From a virus: a stretch of 39,749 bases of DNA. The DNA is taken from positions 1-39,749 of the IMG/VR virus record IMGVR_UViG_3300031669_000092; one strand, written 5' to 3'. The notes under the pieces were generated by a model, which saw nothing but the letters and a program-made list of their open reading frames with translations, was not told the origin of the DNA and searched no databases. Both the position numbers and the translations under genes were made by a program. Positions 22,978-30,511 of this stretch are shown piece after piece; position 1 is the stretch's first letter, and each line of letters begins with the position of its first letter.

Positions 22978-23238
22978 ATGAAAGACGCAATTTTGAAAAT
23001 AATAAACGAGAAAATTAAGTTAGGCAAAGATGATCCAATTATGTTATGTACTATTAATGGCAAAACCGATTGTGCTTCCGAACTTGCTGGGATGATGGAG
23101 GAATTTAATGAATGGAAGGACGAACGCCTATCCTTTGGTAAGATACTTTGGGTAAATGGATTTTATTTCTATGCTCAAAAATATACAACACATGGTGGTC
23201 TTTTCAACTATTGGCACGAGAAAATTTGGAAGAAATAA
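22978..23238 (+). CDS. Small accessory protein, unknown
   Basis: This 86-residue protein begins two bases after the previous stop. The N-terminal helix KDAILKIINEKIKLGKDD is followed by a central beta part and an aromatic C-terminus (WVNGFYFYAQKYTT and YWHEKIWKK). The FYFYAQKY and FNYWHEKIWK pattern recurs, in part, in the last gene of this island (YQYWIENI), hinting at a shared origin. Function unknown. Confidence 0.6.
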   Translation: MKDAILKIINEKIKLGKDDPIMLCTINGKTDCASELAGMMEEFNEWKDERLSFGKILWVNGFYFYAQKYTTHGGLFNYWHEKIWKK

Positions 23239-23255
23239 ACTATAAAAACTGAGCT

Positions 23256-23792
23256 ATGAAAAAAGATGTAATTATTAAAAAGTTAAAATTCTATCTTAAA
23301 ACAGAAGTAGAAGAAGGCAGGATGACAGTAGCGATATATAACACGCTTATTGAATTAATTTCCGAGCTTTCCGATAAAGAGGCTCAATTCCAGCAACCGA
23401 TAACGGATGAGATGATTGAGAAAATAATTAATGATGAACCTGAATTGCCTGGGATTATGCCTGATGAAATATGGTTGGCTGCACAAGATAAACAATCATT
23501 ATCTGAGGTATTAAGATTAACTGTTAGAGAAACAAAGAATGGTATTTTAAATCGATACAAATCTTTATCCCTGAAAGCACAGAAAGATGAAAGCAAGACT
23601 ATTGATCATTGTATAATCCTTCATTCTGGACGACCATTGCGTAATAGGATATTTACATCAGTTGATAGTGCCAGAAACTATATTAAGATGCAATATTCTA
23701 AAAGGAAATTTTCTGAACCGGAAGCTAATATATTTATGGATAAGAGCTATGGAGCAAAATTTGAAATAGTAACATTAAATTCTGAAGCATGA
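23256..23792 (+). CDS. Accessory protein with repeated N-terminal module
   Basis: This 178-residue protein has an N-terminal module that resembles that of the gene at 24527: MKKDVIIKKLKFYL, a helix with ELISELSDKEAQ, then QFQQP. It continues with DEMIEKIINDEPELPGIMP and a basic C-terminal half (AQKDESKTIDHCIILHSG). The gene starts after an ACTGAGCTATG leader resembling those of its neighbours. Function unknown. Confidence 0.6.
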   Translation: MKKDVIIKKLKFYLKTEVEEGRMTVAIYNTLIELISELSDKEAQFQQPITDEMIEKIINDEPELPGIMPDEIWLAAQDKQSLSEVLRLTVRETKNGILNRYKSLSLKAQKDESKTIDHCIILHSGRPLRNRIFTSVDSARNYIKMQYSKRKFSEPEANIFMDKSYGAKFEIVTLNSEA

Positions 23793-24085
23793 AAACATTT
23801 GATAGGATGGGATTTCATAGTGAAGATAATCTTTATTGGGATAGGCTTAAAGACGGGGTAGTTCTGATAACAAAGTTTAAAGGTGATCAGGGTGATGAGA
23901 TTGTATTTCAGCAAGCAATCCCCGCTAATATATGGGCATCAATAGTCTGTACTTTATCAAAAGCTGGTGAGGGTAGTGAACGGTGGTATAGAATGATGGA
24001 GTTTCATAATGAAACAATGGAAGAATATATCAAAAAAGCAGAAAAGTGGCTATCTGAAAATTTTAAATACTTAAAGGATAAATAA
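23789..24085 (+). CDS. Small accessory protein, unknown
   Basis: A 98-residue protein overlapping the previous gene by four bases. It has a beta-rich N-terminal half (NLYWDRLKDGVVLITKFKGD) and a helical C-terminal half (ETMEEYIKKAEKWLSENFKY). It is moderately acidic overall. No motif recognised. Confidence 0.6.
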   Translation: MKTFDRMGFHSEDNLYWDRLKDGVVLITKFKGDQGDEIVFQQAIPANIWASIVCTLSKAGEGSERWYRMMEFHNETMEEYIKKAEKWLSENFKYLKDK

Positions 24086-24088
24086 GCT

Positions 24089-24301
24089 ATGAACGCAATA
24101 GTAAATTTTAGATTATGCACATTGACAGATAAGGAATTAATCGAAAAGGTTGATAAGCTAACTGACTCAATGTATAACCGGGATAACTTAACTCGGAATG
24201 ATGGAGTGCCTATGCGACATATCCCTGCAAGGCCTGATGAAGATTATGATTTGCTTGTAGGTGAATTACTTGTAAGATTCAACCAATTAACCAGTAAATA
24301 A
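24089..24301 (+). CDS. Small accessory protein, unknown
   Basis: This 70-residue protein starts three bases after the upstream stop. It contains CTLTDKELIEKVDKLTDSMY and a conserved-looking MRHIPARPDEDYDLLVGELL segment, which recurs in small hypothetical proteins of Bacteroidota phages. Mostly helical. Function unknown. Confidence 0.6.
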   Translation: MNAIVNFRLCTLTDKELIEKVDKLTDSMYNRDNLTRNDGVPMRHIPARPDEDYDLLVGELLVRFNQLTSK

Positions 24302-24308
24302 CAGAGAG

Positions 24309-24509
24309 ATGAAAATAGCAGATGAATGTAAAAACGGGCACTCATTAGGAATTAAAGAATGGGGTAGAGATGATCAGACTGTACAGTTAAGATGTCTTGT
24401 CTGTGGCAGTATTGTATCTGTTGACAGTCGTGATTATGATGATGACATGCAAAGAATGGCAGATGACGATTGTTGCTTTGATAGTTTTGATGATGATGAT
24501 GATGAGTAA
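24309..24509 (+). CDS. Zinc-ribbon protein with acidic tail
   Basis: This 66-residue protein begins with a zinc-ribbon-like fold: Cys7 and His10 (ADECKNGHSLG) and a CLVC pair at about 29-32. It ends in a strongly acidic tail (DYDDDMQRMADDD and SFDDDDDE). The tail could act as DNA mimic or protein-binding patch, as in several small phage inhibitors. That is only a structural hint. The leader TAACAGAGAG is shared with the next gene. Confidence 0.6.
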   Translation: MKIADECKNGHSLGIKEWGRDDQTVQLRCLVCGSIVSVDSRDYDDDMQRMADDDCCFDSFDDDDDE

Positions 24510-24526
24510 TTTTAAATAACAGAGAT

Positions 24527-25153
24527 ATGAAAAAAGAAGAGATAATTGAAGTGCTGAAAAAATATCTTGTTAAAAACACTCACAATAAAAGTAATCTATA
24601 TAGAGAGAAAATAATCAGAGCTTCTGATATTGAATCTATTGCATCCGAACTCACCGAAAAGGAATCAGAGGTAAGGACTGCGGAAGAAATATTAATGGGA
24701 ATACTTGAATCATTTGATATGTATTTAAGAAAAGCATACGGAGAAATAAGGTTCAATTATGACGATGCGGCAGGTTTTGTTAAGAAACTTTATATATCAG
24801 ATGAATTTGCCTCTCAATTCCAGCAACCAGAGATAACGAACATAGAAATTATTTTAAAAAAGATTTCAGCAGGTGTTTATTTAAAATTCCACAATGAATT
24901 AAATCTATCTCTCGATGATTGTGAAAAGATTACAGAATTTATTATAAAGGAGCATGCTGATTTAATTTGGGGAGAGCAACCGAGTGAATCAAATCCTCGA
25001 ATACGCTCATTAGGTATTGCAACGACTATCGGCGAATTAAAGAAACTTATTAAAAATTATCCTGATGATACTTCATTTGGATTTAGAAATCAGCCAATGC
25101 AAAAACTATATGAAGTTAAATATGGTGATGATGTATTTGTTACATTTCAATAA
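24527..25153 (+). CDS. Accessory protein, partial paralogue of 23256 product
   Basis: A 208-residue protein that starts MKKEEIIEVLKKYLVKN with SELTEKESE, similar to the product at 23256, and has the same QFQQP element. The DNA CTCAATTCCAGCAACC is identical in both genes (23383-23398 and 24813-24828). The centre is helical (AEEILMGILESFDMYLRKAY). The C-terminus TTIGELKKLIKNYPDDTSFG, followed by FRNQP, resembles a small beta-rich domain seen in phage accessory proteins. Function unknown. Confidence 0.6.
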   Translation: MKKEEIIEVLKKYLVKNTHNKSNLYREKIIRASDIESIASELTEKESEVRTAEEILMGILESFDMYLRKAYGEIRFNYDDAAGFVKKLYISDEFASQFQQPEITNIEIILKKISAGVYLKFHNELNLSLDDCEKITEFIIKEHADLIWGEQPSESNPRIRSLGIATTIGELKKLIKNYPDDTSFGFRNQPMQKLYEVKYGDDVFVTFQ

Positions 25154-25169
25154 CAACCGGAATGGATTG

Positions 25170-25188
25170 ATACCAAGTAAAAAGTAAA
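25170..25188 (+). repeat. 19-bp direct repeat, copy 1
   Basis: ATACCAAGTAAAAAGTAAA is repeated exactly at 25366-25384, 196 bases away. The two copies bracket the small zinc-finger gene at 25193. Confidence 0.85.
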
Positions 25189-25192
25189 GAGA

Positions 25193-25387
25193 ATGTTTGA
25201 TGCAGAAACTTATTGGAGAAATCACGTACATGGGAAAAAATGTAAGCACTGTGGTAATGAGTTTTGGCCAGAATATTTCTCACAACAATATTGTTCAAGA
25301 GAAGATAATCCGGCATGTGATGACGATAGAATTAGTAAAAGATTATGGAAGCAAGGCAAACATCCATACCAAGTAAAAAGTAAATAG
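25193..25387 (+). CDS. Small zinc-finger protein in a repeat-bracketed cassette
   Basis: This 64-residue protein has KKCKHCGNEFWPEYFSQQYC, a CxxC pair followed by a third Cys and a possible fourth ligand (Cys or His) nearby, as in treble-clef or HNH-type zinc fingers. The HNH catalytic histidines are not evident. Its last codons (YQVKSK) come from the second copy of the 19-bp repeat, so the gene may have arrived by recombination between repeats. Nucleic-acid binding is likely. Confidence 0.65.
   Translation: MFDAETYWRNHVHGKKCKHCGNEFWPEYFSQQYCSREDNPACDDDRISKRLWKQGKHPYQVKSK
25366..25384 (+). repeat. 19-bp direct repeat, copy 2
   Basis: Second copy of 25170-25188. It encodes the end of the zinc-finger protein, whereas copy 1 is non-coding leader. 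Confidence 0.85.
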
Positions 25388-25414
25388 ATATTAACCTATA
25401 AATAGATAAAGACA

Positions 25415-25675
25415 ATGGAAGAGAAAATATTTGAAATATTAAATATGGCATCTGAATCAATGGTAAATGTACCATCGAAAGTAAAAAAATCTATTGCTAA
25501 AGAAATCTCTGAGCTATTTAAAGGGATGTATCCGGAAGAGTTTATTTGGTGGATGAATCGTAATCTCAATCAATATAAATATGAATGGGAAAAATCCGAA
25601 GTATTTATATATGGGAAATGGCGAACACTTCCTAATCTCTACCAATACTGGATTGAAAACATTAAAGACAAATAA
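25415..25675 (+). CDS. Small helical accessory protein
   Basis: An 86-residue protein, lysine- and tryptophan-rich (SKVKKSIAKEISELFKGMYP, then EFIWWMNRNLNQYKYEWEKS). The C-terminus ends NLYQYWIENIKDK. It lies on the same transcript as the other island genes. No recognised family. Confidence 0.55.
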   Translation: MEEKIFEILNMASESMVNVPSKVKKSIAKEISELFKGMYPEEFIWWMNRNLNQYKYEWEKSEVFIYGKWRTLPNLYQYWIENIKDK

Positions 25676-25677
25676 CT

Positions 25678-25826
25678 ATGAAAGAACAGCACTACAAAAA
25701 GGTATAGCAATATTGCTTTTTATCTGTTTTATGATAGTCAAGGACATTTCGTTATTAATATTGGGATGTACTATTGTATTACAGCTAACTATTGAAAGCG
25801 GATTTGAACAACTAAAACCCAGATAA
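25678..25826 (+). pseudogene. Two-helix membrane protein gene with apparent frameshift
   Basis: ATG 25678 opens MKEQHYKK but meets a stop after nine codons. A -1 shift in the AAAAA run at 25696-25700 restores a frame reading GIAILLFICFMIVKDISLL and then ILGCTIVLQLTIESGFEQLK up to TAA 25826, a plausible two-segment membrane protein of about 49 residues. The same frame is also open from ATG 25581 inside the previous gene. This may be a mutation, a sequencing error in the homopolymer, or a slippage site. Confidence 0.45.
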
Positions 25827-25841
25827 GACATCCCAGCCCCG

Positions 25842-25865
25842 GCCCCGATAATATCGGGGCTTTTT
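25842..25865 (+). terminator. Intrinsic terminator closing the accessory island
   Basis: Hairpin GCCCCGAT (25842-25849) with ATCGGGGC (25853-25860) and loop AAT, followed by TTTTT. It separates early/accessory genes from the packaging operon. Confidence 0.92.
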
Positions 25866-26061
25866 GTTGATAACCCCGCCTTTATAAACAATGGCAGTTG
25901 ATAACCGCCCCCAAAACGGTTCAGAGCTTTATTTGTTTTTTCGGAAAAAATAGTGTTGTATTTACTTTTAGACTTGACAAAAAAGAAAATCAAGCAACAA
26001 ACTGGCAATGAAGTAATAAGAAAAATACAGCCGGGCTTATTTTTAATGAGTCTAAATAAAA
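25866..26061 (+). promoter_or_regulatory. Intergenic region, likely late promoter
   Basis: About 195 bases without a gene between a terminator and the packaging operon. It is very AT-rich from 25925 onward. TTTG at 25932-25935 and TAGTGTTG at 25951-25958 resemble Bacteroidota promoter boxes, but their spacing (15 bases) is shorter than usual. A late promoter is expected here by position; its exact place is uncertain. Confidence 0.4.
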
Positions 26062-26742
26062 ATGGGCGTTAATAGAAAAATGGGAGATTTTGACTTTGAT
26101 ATGGACTTCGGCCTCGACAAAGAGGAGGTTATAGACCTGGAGAACAAGCCCCTGGTCCAGCAGCCTCACCGCAGGAGCACCGAGTGCCTCATGAGGGAGA
26201 CAAAAACAGTCTATCGTCGGGCATTTTCAGAAACCCAGATCCTGGACGTCCTCGGATTTCAATTTCAGGAAGGATTCAGCTACCATTGCATAACAGCCGG
26301 GGACGTAGATAGCCTCAGCTACCTGAAAGTGGTCCTCAGACAACAGGACCTTGATTACTGCCTTTTTTCAACCTGGTGCATGGCTGCAGACGACATCATG
26401 CAATTTGAAGAGTGGCTCGAAAAGGGCAAAATAAAGAAGCTCGATGCCTACCTCGGAGAGATATTCCCGCGAAGCTACAAAATGGAATGGAAGAAACTCA
26501 AAGAGGTATATGATAAATACCAGTGTGGAAGGATAGCGGTATTCAGAAACCACACAAAGATTTATGCCGGAATAGGTCCTCGCTTTGCTTTCGGAATTGA
26601 GACATCAGCGAATATAAACACCAATCCCAGGGCAGAGAATGGATGCATAACCATAGGCCGGGAGATTTATGAGTTTTATAAAAATTATTTTGATGGGATA
26701 GTCTCTTTTAAGACAGATTTTAATGAGAAGGGGGGACTATAG
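26062..26742 (+). CDS. PLD-like (HxK) domain protein upstream of terminase
   Basis: This 226-residue protein (alternative start ATG 26080) shows a layout like one half of a phospholipase D-type domain. DLDYCLFSTWCMAADDIMQF is followed by KKLDAYLGEIF. HTK at 164-166 (FRNHTKIYAGIG) and ETSANINTNPRAENG come next, resembling the HxK-x(n)-GSANxxxNPRxE pattern. The Asp of the HKD signature is not clear, so nuclease activity is uncertain. Similar proteins precede terminase genes in Bacteroidota phages. The role may be DNA processing. Confidence 0.55.
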   Translation: MGVNRKMGDFDFDMDFGLDKEEVIDLENKPLVQQPHRRSTECLMRETKTVYRRAFSETQILDVLGFQFQEGFSYHCITAGDVDSLSYLKVVLRQQDLDYCLFSTWCMAADDIMQFEEWLEKGKIKKLDAYLGEIFPRSYKMEWKKLKEVYDKYQCGRIAVFRNHTKIYAGIGPRFAFGIETSANINTNPRAENGCITIGREIYEFYKNYFDGIVSFKTDFNEKGGL

Positions 26743-26777
26743 GGGGATGAGTTCTTAAAAAGTAACACTACAGTAAT

Positions 26778-27248
26778 ATGCCAGGAGGGAAAGGAAATAT
26801 TAAGCCAGAAGATAATCCCAAACCATTCACTTCAGATTACCAACCGGAAGAGACATGGACGGAAGAAAGGGCTATTGAACTCGGTAATGAGTTGATACTC
26901 TGGCAGAAAGAAGAGGCATCACATATTTTCTGGGATGAATTTTTGGTTATTGAAAAGGGATATTATGAAGAGTTGATAGCTTATTTGTGTACAAAATTTA
27001 CGACGTTCTTAAAACTCGTTAACAAGGCAAAGAAAATACAGGAGATAAAGCTGAAGAAATACGGCACAGCAGACAAGCTTAATGCATCCATGACAAAATT
27101 CGTTTTGATAAACAATCATAATTGGAAGGATCAATCACATATAGACCACACCAATGCGGGCAATTCTTTTAACACTCTTTCTGATGCTGAACTTATCGAC
27201 AGAGTCACTCGCCTCATTAAAGCCGGAGACAAAAGCGGAGCTGGCTGA
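26778..27248 (+). CDS. terS: Terminase small subunit
   Basis: This 156-residue protein has an acidic N-terminus, a central helical domain (WTEERAIELGNELILWQKEE) and FVLINNHNWKDQ. That last element matches the KFxLxNxxGWKDK seen near the end of many phage small terminase subunits. It lies directly upstream of and overlaps the large subunit. Role: recognising the packaging site on DNA and regulating the motor. The tail ends RVTRLIKAGDKSGAG. Confidence 0.8.
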   Translation: MPGGKGNIKPEDNPKPFTSDYQPEETWTEERAIELGNELILWQKEEASHIFWDEFLVIEKGYYEELIAYLCTKFTTFLKLVNKAKKIQEIKLKKYGTADKLNASMTKFVLINNHNWKDQSHIDHTNAGNSFNTLSDAELIDRVTRLIKAGDKSGAG

Positions 27249-28455
27249 TTTGATGCAGGCGATCAAGTATCGGTGGACCTTGAATGCAAGGCCTTCCCAG
27301 CTTGTCCCCATTGGAGACTGGACCGTCTGGCTTATTAAGACTGGAAGAGGCTGGGGCAAGACCAGGACCGGAGCTGAGACCATGCGGATATGGAAGGATA
27401 GTGTGCCAATTATTCATTTTATAGGTGCCACAGCCGGGGATGCCAGGGATATAATGATCGAAGGGGAGAGCGGGATCCTTCGGGTGAGCCCTCCCTGGGA
27501 CATGCCGAAATATGAACCATCCAAGCGAAGGATAACATGGAACAATGGAGCTCATGCCATAATATTTACAGCCGATGAACCGGACCGATTAAGGGGCCCA
27601 CAATGTCATGCTGCCTGGTGCGACGAAATAGCCTCCTGGCGATATGGAGAAGATACCTGGGATAATATGATGATGGGCCTCCGGTTAGGAGATCAACCGA
27701 GGGTGATAGCAACTACGACTCCCAGGCCGACAAAGATGATAAGGGAACTGATAGAGGACTCCTCGGTTCATGTTACTTCCGGAACCACATACGAGAATAT
27801 CAGCAACCTGGCCCCTGCTTTTTTCAGAACTATCATAAAGAAATACGAAGGAACCAGGATCGGCAGGCAGGAACTTAATGCAGAGGTGCTGGAAGATATT
27901 GAGGGAGCATTATGGACCATTAGTCTTATTGAACAAGCCAGGGTGAAGGTAGCCCCGGACCTGATGCGCATAGGAATTGCAATCGATCCGGCAGTGACCT
28001 CCGAGCCAGACAGCGATGAAACAGGCATAATGGCCGGAGGGATAGACAGACAGGGAGAGATTTATATTCTGGAGGACCTATCCGGGATATTCACACCAAA
28101 CCAATGGGCAGGATTGGCATGTGACGGGTACCATAGGCTGAAAGCAGATCGGATAATAGGAGAAGCGAATAACGGAGGGGACCTCATAGAAACGGTAATC
28201 CGGAATATTGATAGGAATGTAAGCTATAAAAAAGTGATAGCATCCAGGGGAAAGGTTACAAGAGCGGAGCCGGTGGTCGCCCTTTATGAACAAAAGAGGG
28301 TGCACCATGTTGGGAATCTTCCCAAACTGGAGGACCAGATGACAACCTGGAGTGCGAAGGAAGGGGAGAAATCCCCGGACCGGGTGGATGCCCTGGTATG
28401 GCTGGTGACAGAACTCATGGAAGGATCGGCAATTGAAGACGGAGTTGTGGTTTAA
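27154..28455 (+). CDS. terL: Terminase large subunit (packaging ATPase and nuclease)
   Basis: A 433-residue motor protein. ATPase: Walker A GRGWGKT at 64-70, Walker B-like CHAAWCDE at 151-158 with Asp157 and Glu158, and coupling motif TTTPRP at 187-192. Nuclease of RNase H fold: Asp278 (GIAIDPAV), Glu337 (IIGEANNGG) and Asp412 (RVDALVWL). The segment ARPSQLVPIGDWTVWL before Walker A is typical of the GTA/HK97-like TerL group. The start is uncertain: ATG 27154 overlaps terS by 95 bases, ATG 27184 by 65, and ATG 27253 follows its stop. Confidence 0.95.
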   Translation: MRAILLTLFLMLNLSTESLASLKPETKAELADLMQAIKYRWTLNARPSQLVPIGDWTVWLIKTGRGWGKTRTGAETMRIWKDSVPIIHFIGATAGDARDIMIEGESGILRVSPPWDMPKYEPSKRRITWNNGAHAIIFTADEPDRLRGPQCHAAWCDEIASWRYGEDTWDNMMMGLRLGDQPRVIATTTPRPTKMIRELIEDSSVHVTSGTTYENISNLAPAFFRTIIKKYEGTRIGRQELNAEVLEDIEGALWTISLIEQARVKVAPDLMRIGIAIDPAVTSEPDSDETGIMAGGIDRQGEIYILEDLSGIFTPNQWAGLACDGYHRLKADRIIGEANNGGDLIETVIRNIDRNVSYKKVIASRGKVTRAEPVVALYEQKRVHHVGNLPKLEDQMTTWSAKEGEKSPDRVDALVWLVTELMEGSAIEDGVVV

Positions 28456-28464
28456 AACTTAAAG

Positions 28465-29016
28465 ATGACTTGTATAGTAGGATATATTGATAAGCAGAAC
28501 AGAAAAATCTACATGGGTGGTGATTCTGCTGGTGTTGGAAGTTATAATATCAGGACTCATAAAGACCCGAAAGTTTTTATGAGACCGCCCTTTATAATTG
28601 GATTTACAACTTCATTTAGGATGGGACAATTACTTATGTCTGATGAAAGATTTTCAATAAGAGAACAAAAAAAATTAGAATCAGAATATGATTATATCGT
28701 CTCTGCATTTATTCCTGCTATTCAGAAATTATTTGAAGAAGGGGGATTTTTAAAGAGGTCAAATGAAGTCAAATCAGGGGGTACATTTATTTTAGGTTAT
28801 AAAGATCATCTGTTTACAATTGATAATGATTTTCAGGTTGCTGAATTTGAGGAAGATTATACTGCTTGTGGTTGTGGAGAAGATTATGCTTTGGGTTCTT
28901 TATTTTCTTCATCGAATGATAAGATAGTTGATAAAATAGAACAAGCATTAAAAACAGCTGAATATTTTTCAAGTGGTGTAAGGCGACCATTTAAGATTAT
29001 TGAAATGAAATATTAA
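28465..29016 (+). CDS. Proteasome/HslV-like Ntn-hydrolase
   Basis: This 183-residue protein begins MTCIVGYI, so Met removal would expose Thr2 as nucleophile. GGDSAG provides Asp20, HKDPKVF provides Lys36, and ACGCGEDYALGSL (about 132-144) matches the GSGxxYAxxA loop of HslV and proteasome beta subunits. The T-D-K spacing (18 and 16) is close to HslV (16 and 16). There is no HslU or other unfoldase in the window. It lies between terL and portal, is AT-rich unlike both, and looks like an inserted moron. A U35 prohead protease exists separately. Role unknown; a peptidase or amidohydrolase is inferred. Confidence 0.8.
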   Translation: MTCIVGYIDKQNRKIYMGGDSAGVGSYNIRTHKDPKVFMRPPFIIGFTTSFRMGQLLMSDERFSIREQKKLESEYDYIVSAFIPAIQKLFEEGGFLKRSNEVKSGGTFILGYKDHLFTIDNDFQVAEFEEDYTACGCGEDYALGSLFSSSNDKIVDKIEQALKTAEYFSSGVRRPFKIIEMKY

Positions 29017-29027
29017 AATTCAAAGAT

Positions 29028-29177
29028 ATGGCAAAACCTAAAGGATTAAGCAAGAAGCAAAAGGAGGACCAGATCCGCAAAGACCTGACACCCTTCGCTG
29101 AATGGGCCTGGGGAAACAAGGAGACAGCCCAGGCAGTGATTGACAAGTACTTAAGGCAGAAACCGATAAGGGGATAA
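29028..29177 (+). CDS. Small basic protein between protease-like gene and portal
   Basis: A 49-residue protein (MAKPKGLSKKQKEDQIRKDL, then TPFAEWAWGNKETAQAVIDK). It ends three bases before the portal start and matches the GC-richer structural genes rather than the gene before it. It may be the original gene between terL and portal. A helical accessory or head protein is plausible. Unknown. Confidence 0.6.
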   Translation: MAKPKGLSKKQKEDQIRKDLTPFAEWAWGNKETAQAVIDKYLRQKPIRG

Positions 29178-29180
29178 GGC

Positions 29181-30506
29181 ATGGGATTGCTTCAGAACAT
29201 AGCAAACAGGATCTTTCCTCTGCGGATCACTCAGGGCAATGCTCTGGATGAATATGTGTTACGGCAGATAGCGAATCTTGCCATCTATCCGAGCACAGGC
29301 TCGGACACCTACCTGGCCGGATATAGTGGTAATGGCGACGTTTTCACCGTGATAAACAAGATCACGGAGCCGGCATCCACGCTTCCGGTTTTTCAGTATG
29401 ACAGAGATGGGGAGATCAATAAACAGGGACGGATGATACAGCTGCTGAATAAGCCAAATCCATGGATGAGCAGGACCGAGTTTATAGAAGCATCCCTGAC
29501 CTTTTACCTCATCTTCGGTGAATGCTATAATGCATATGAAACAATAGACAATGGGCTCAATGCCGGGCTCCCGCTCAGGCTTGATGTGCTGCCCCCACAA
29601 TGGATGGAAATAATCACGGGAACTTACCTTAACCCGGTCCAGGGTTACAAATTCCTGATGTCAGGCAATGTGATGGATTACGATGTTGCCCAGGTTATGC
29701 ATTGGAAAGAATTTAATCCCGACTATGACTACCAGGGAGCAGGACACCTTCATGGGATGTCCCGGCTTAAGCCCATCCTTAAGAGCGTCACCGGGTCCGG
29801 ATCAGCCTACGATTCCCTGGTCGCTACCTTTCAGCATCACGGGGCAATGGGGATCCTGACAATCCTCGGAGAAGAAGGTAAGGTACAGGGAGCGGGCAAA
29901 CCATTGCTCAGTGCTATAAAGAGCCAGTTCAAAAAGGAATATTCCGGGGCCAGCAAACATGGATCCGTGGTTATCACCAACAAGGACCATAAATGGACCA
30001 ACTTCGGGATGACAGTAGTGGAGATGAACATCCTTAAGGCCCTCAACACCTTCGGAGGGAAGATATGTGATGCTTACAATGTGCCGGCGATGCTCATGGC
30101 AGGATCCGAAGACCGGACATATGCAAACTACAAAGAGGCAAAGTCAGCATTATGGAACGATGCCATAAAGCCATCGGTGGATGCATACCTCGACAAGCTG
30201 ACCAACTGGCTGGCCCCCCGGTTCAAAGAAGAGGGACAGAAACTCGCTGCGGATTATTCAGGAGTGGATGCCCTGCAGACAGACAAGGCCTCGATGATTG
30301 CATGGATGGTATTGGCGAAGAGCTTCACAAAAAATGAGATCCGGGAAGCTGTAGGCTTTGACCAGATAAAGGATCCGAATATGGACCGGGTATATGAATC
30401 AGCCGGGACCATGCCCCTCGAGGAGCTGGGGTTCATGCCGGATATGGGACTTACAGAAGAGGTGATGAAGGCACTGCGGGTGCCTGACTATAGGATAAAA
30501 AATTAA
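29181..30506 (+). CDS. Portal protein, HK97 family
   Basis: This 441-residue protein forms the dodecameric ring through which DNA enters and leaves the capsid. Landmarks are VFTVINKITEPASTLPVFQY near 55-75, LLNKPNPWMSRTEFIEA (the LxxPNPxxS element), DVAQVMHWKEFNPDYDYQGA, the GMSRLKPI segment, and MLMAGSEDRTYANYKEA towards the end of the clip-crown. Length suits the HK97 portal family (Phage_portal, PF04860). The C-terminal tail is shorter than in some relatives. Confidence 0.92.
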   Translation: MGLLQNIANRIFPLRITQGNALDEYVLRQIANLAIYPSTGSDTYLAGYSGNGDVFTVINKITEPASTLPVFQYDRDGEINKQGRMIQLLNKPNPWMSRTEFIEASLTFYLIFGECYNAYETIDNGLNAGLPLRLDVLPPQWMEIITGTYLNPVQGYKFLMSGNVMDYDVAQVMHWKEFNPDYDYQGAGHLHGMSRLKPILKSVTGSGSAYDSLVATFQHHGAMGILTILGEEGKVQGAGKPLLSAIKSQFKKEYSGASKHGSVVITNKDHKWTNFGMTVVEMNILKALNTFGGKICDAYNVPAMLMAGSEDRTYANYKEAKSALWNDAIKPSVDAYLDKLTNWLAPRFKEEGQKLAADYSGVDALQTDKASMIAWMVLAKSFTKNEIREAVGFDQIKDPNMDRVYESAGTMPLEELGFMPDMGLTEEVMKALRVPDYRIKN

Positions 30507-30511
30507 AAGCA

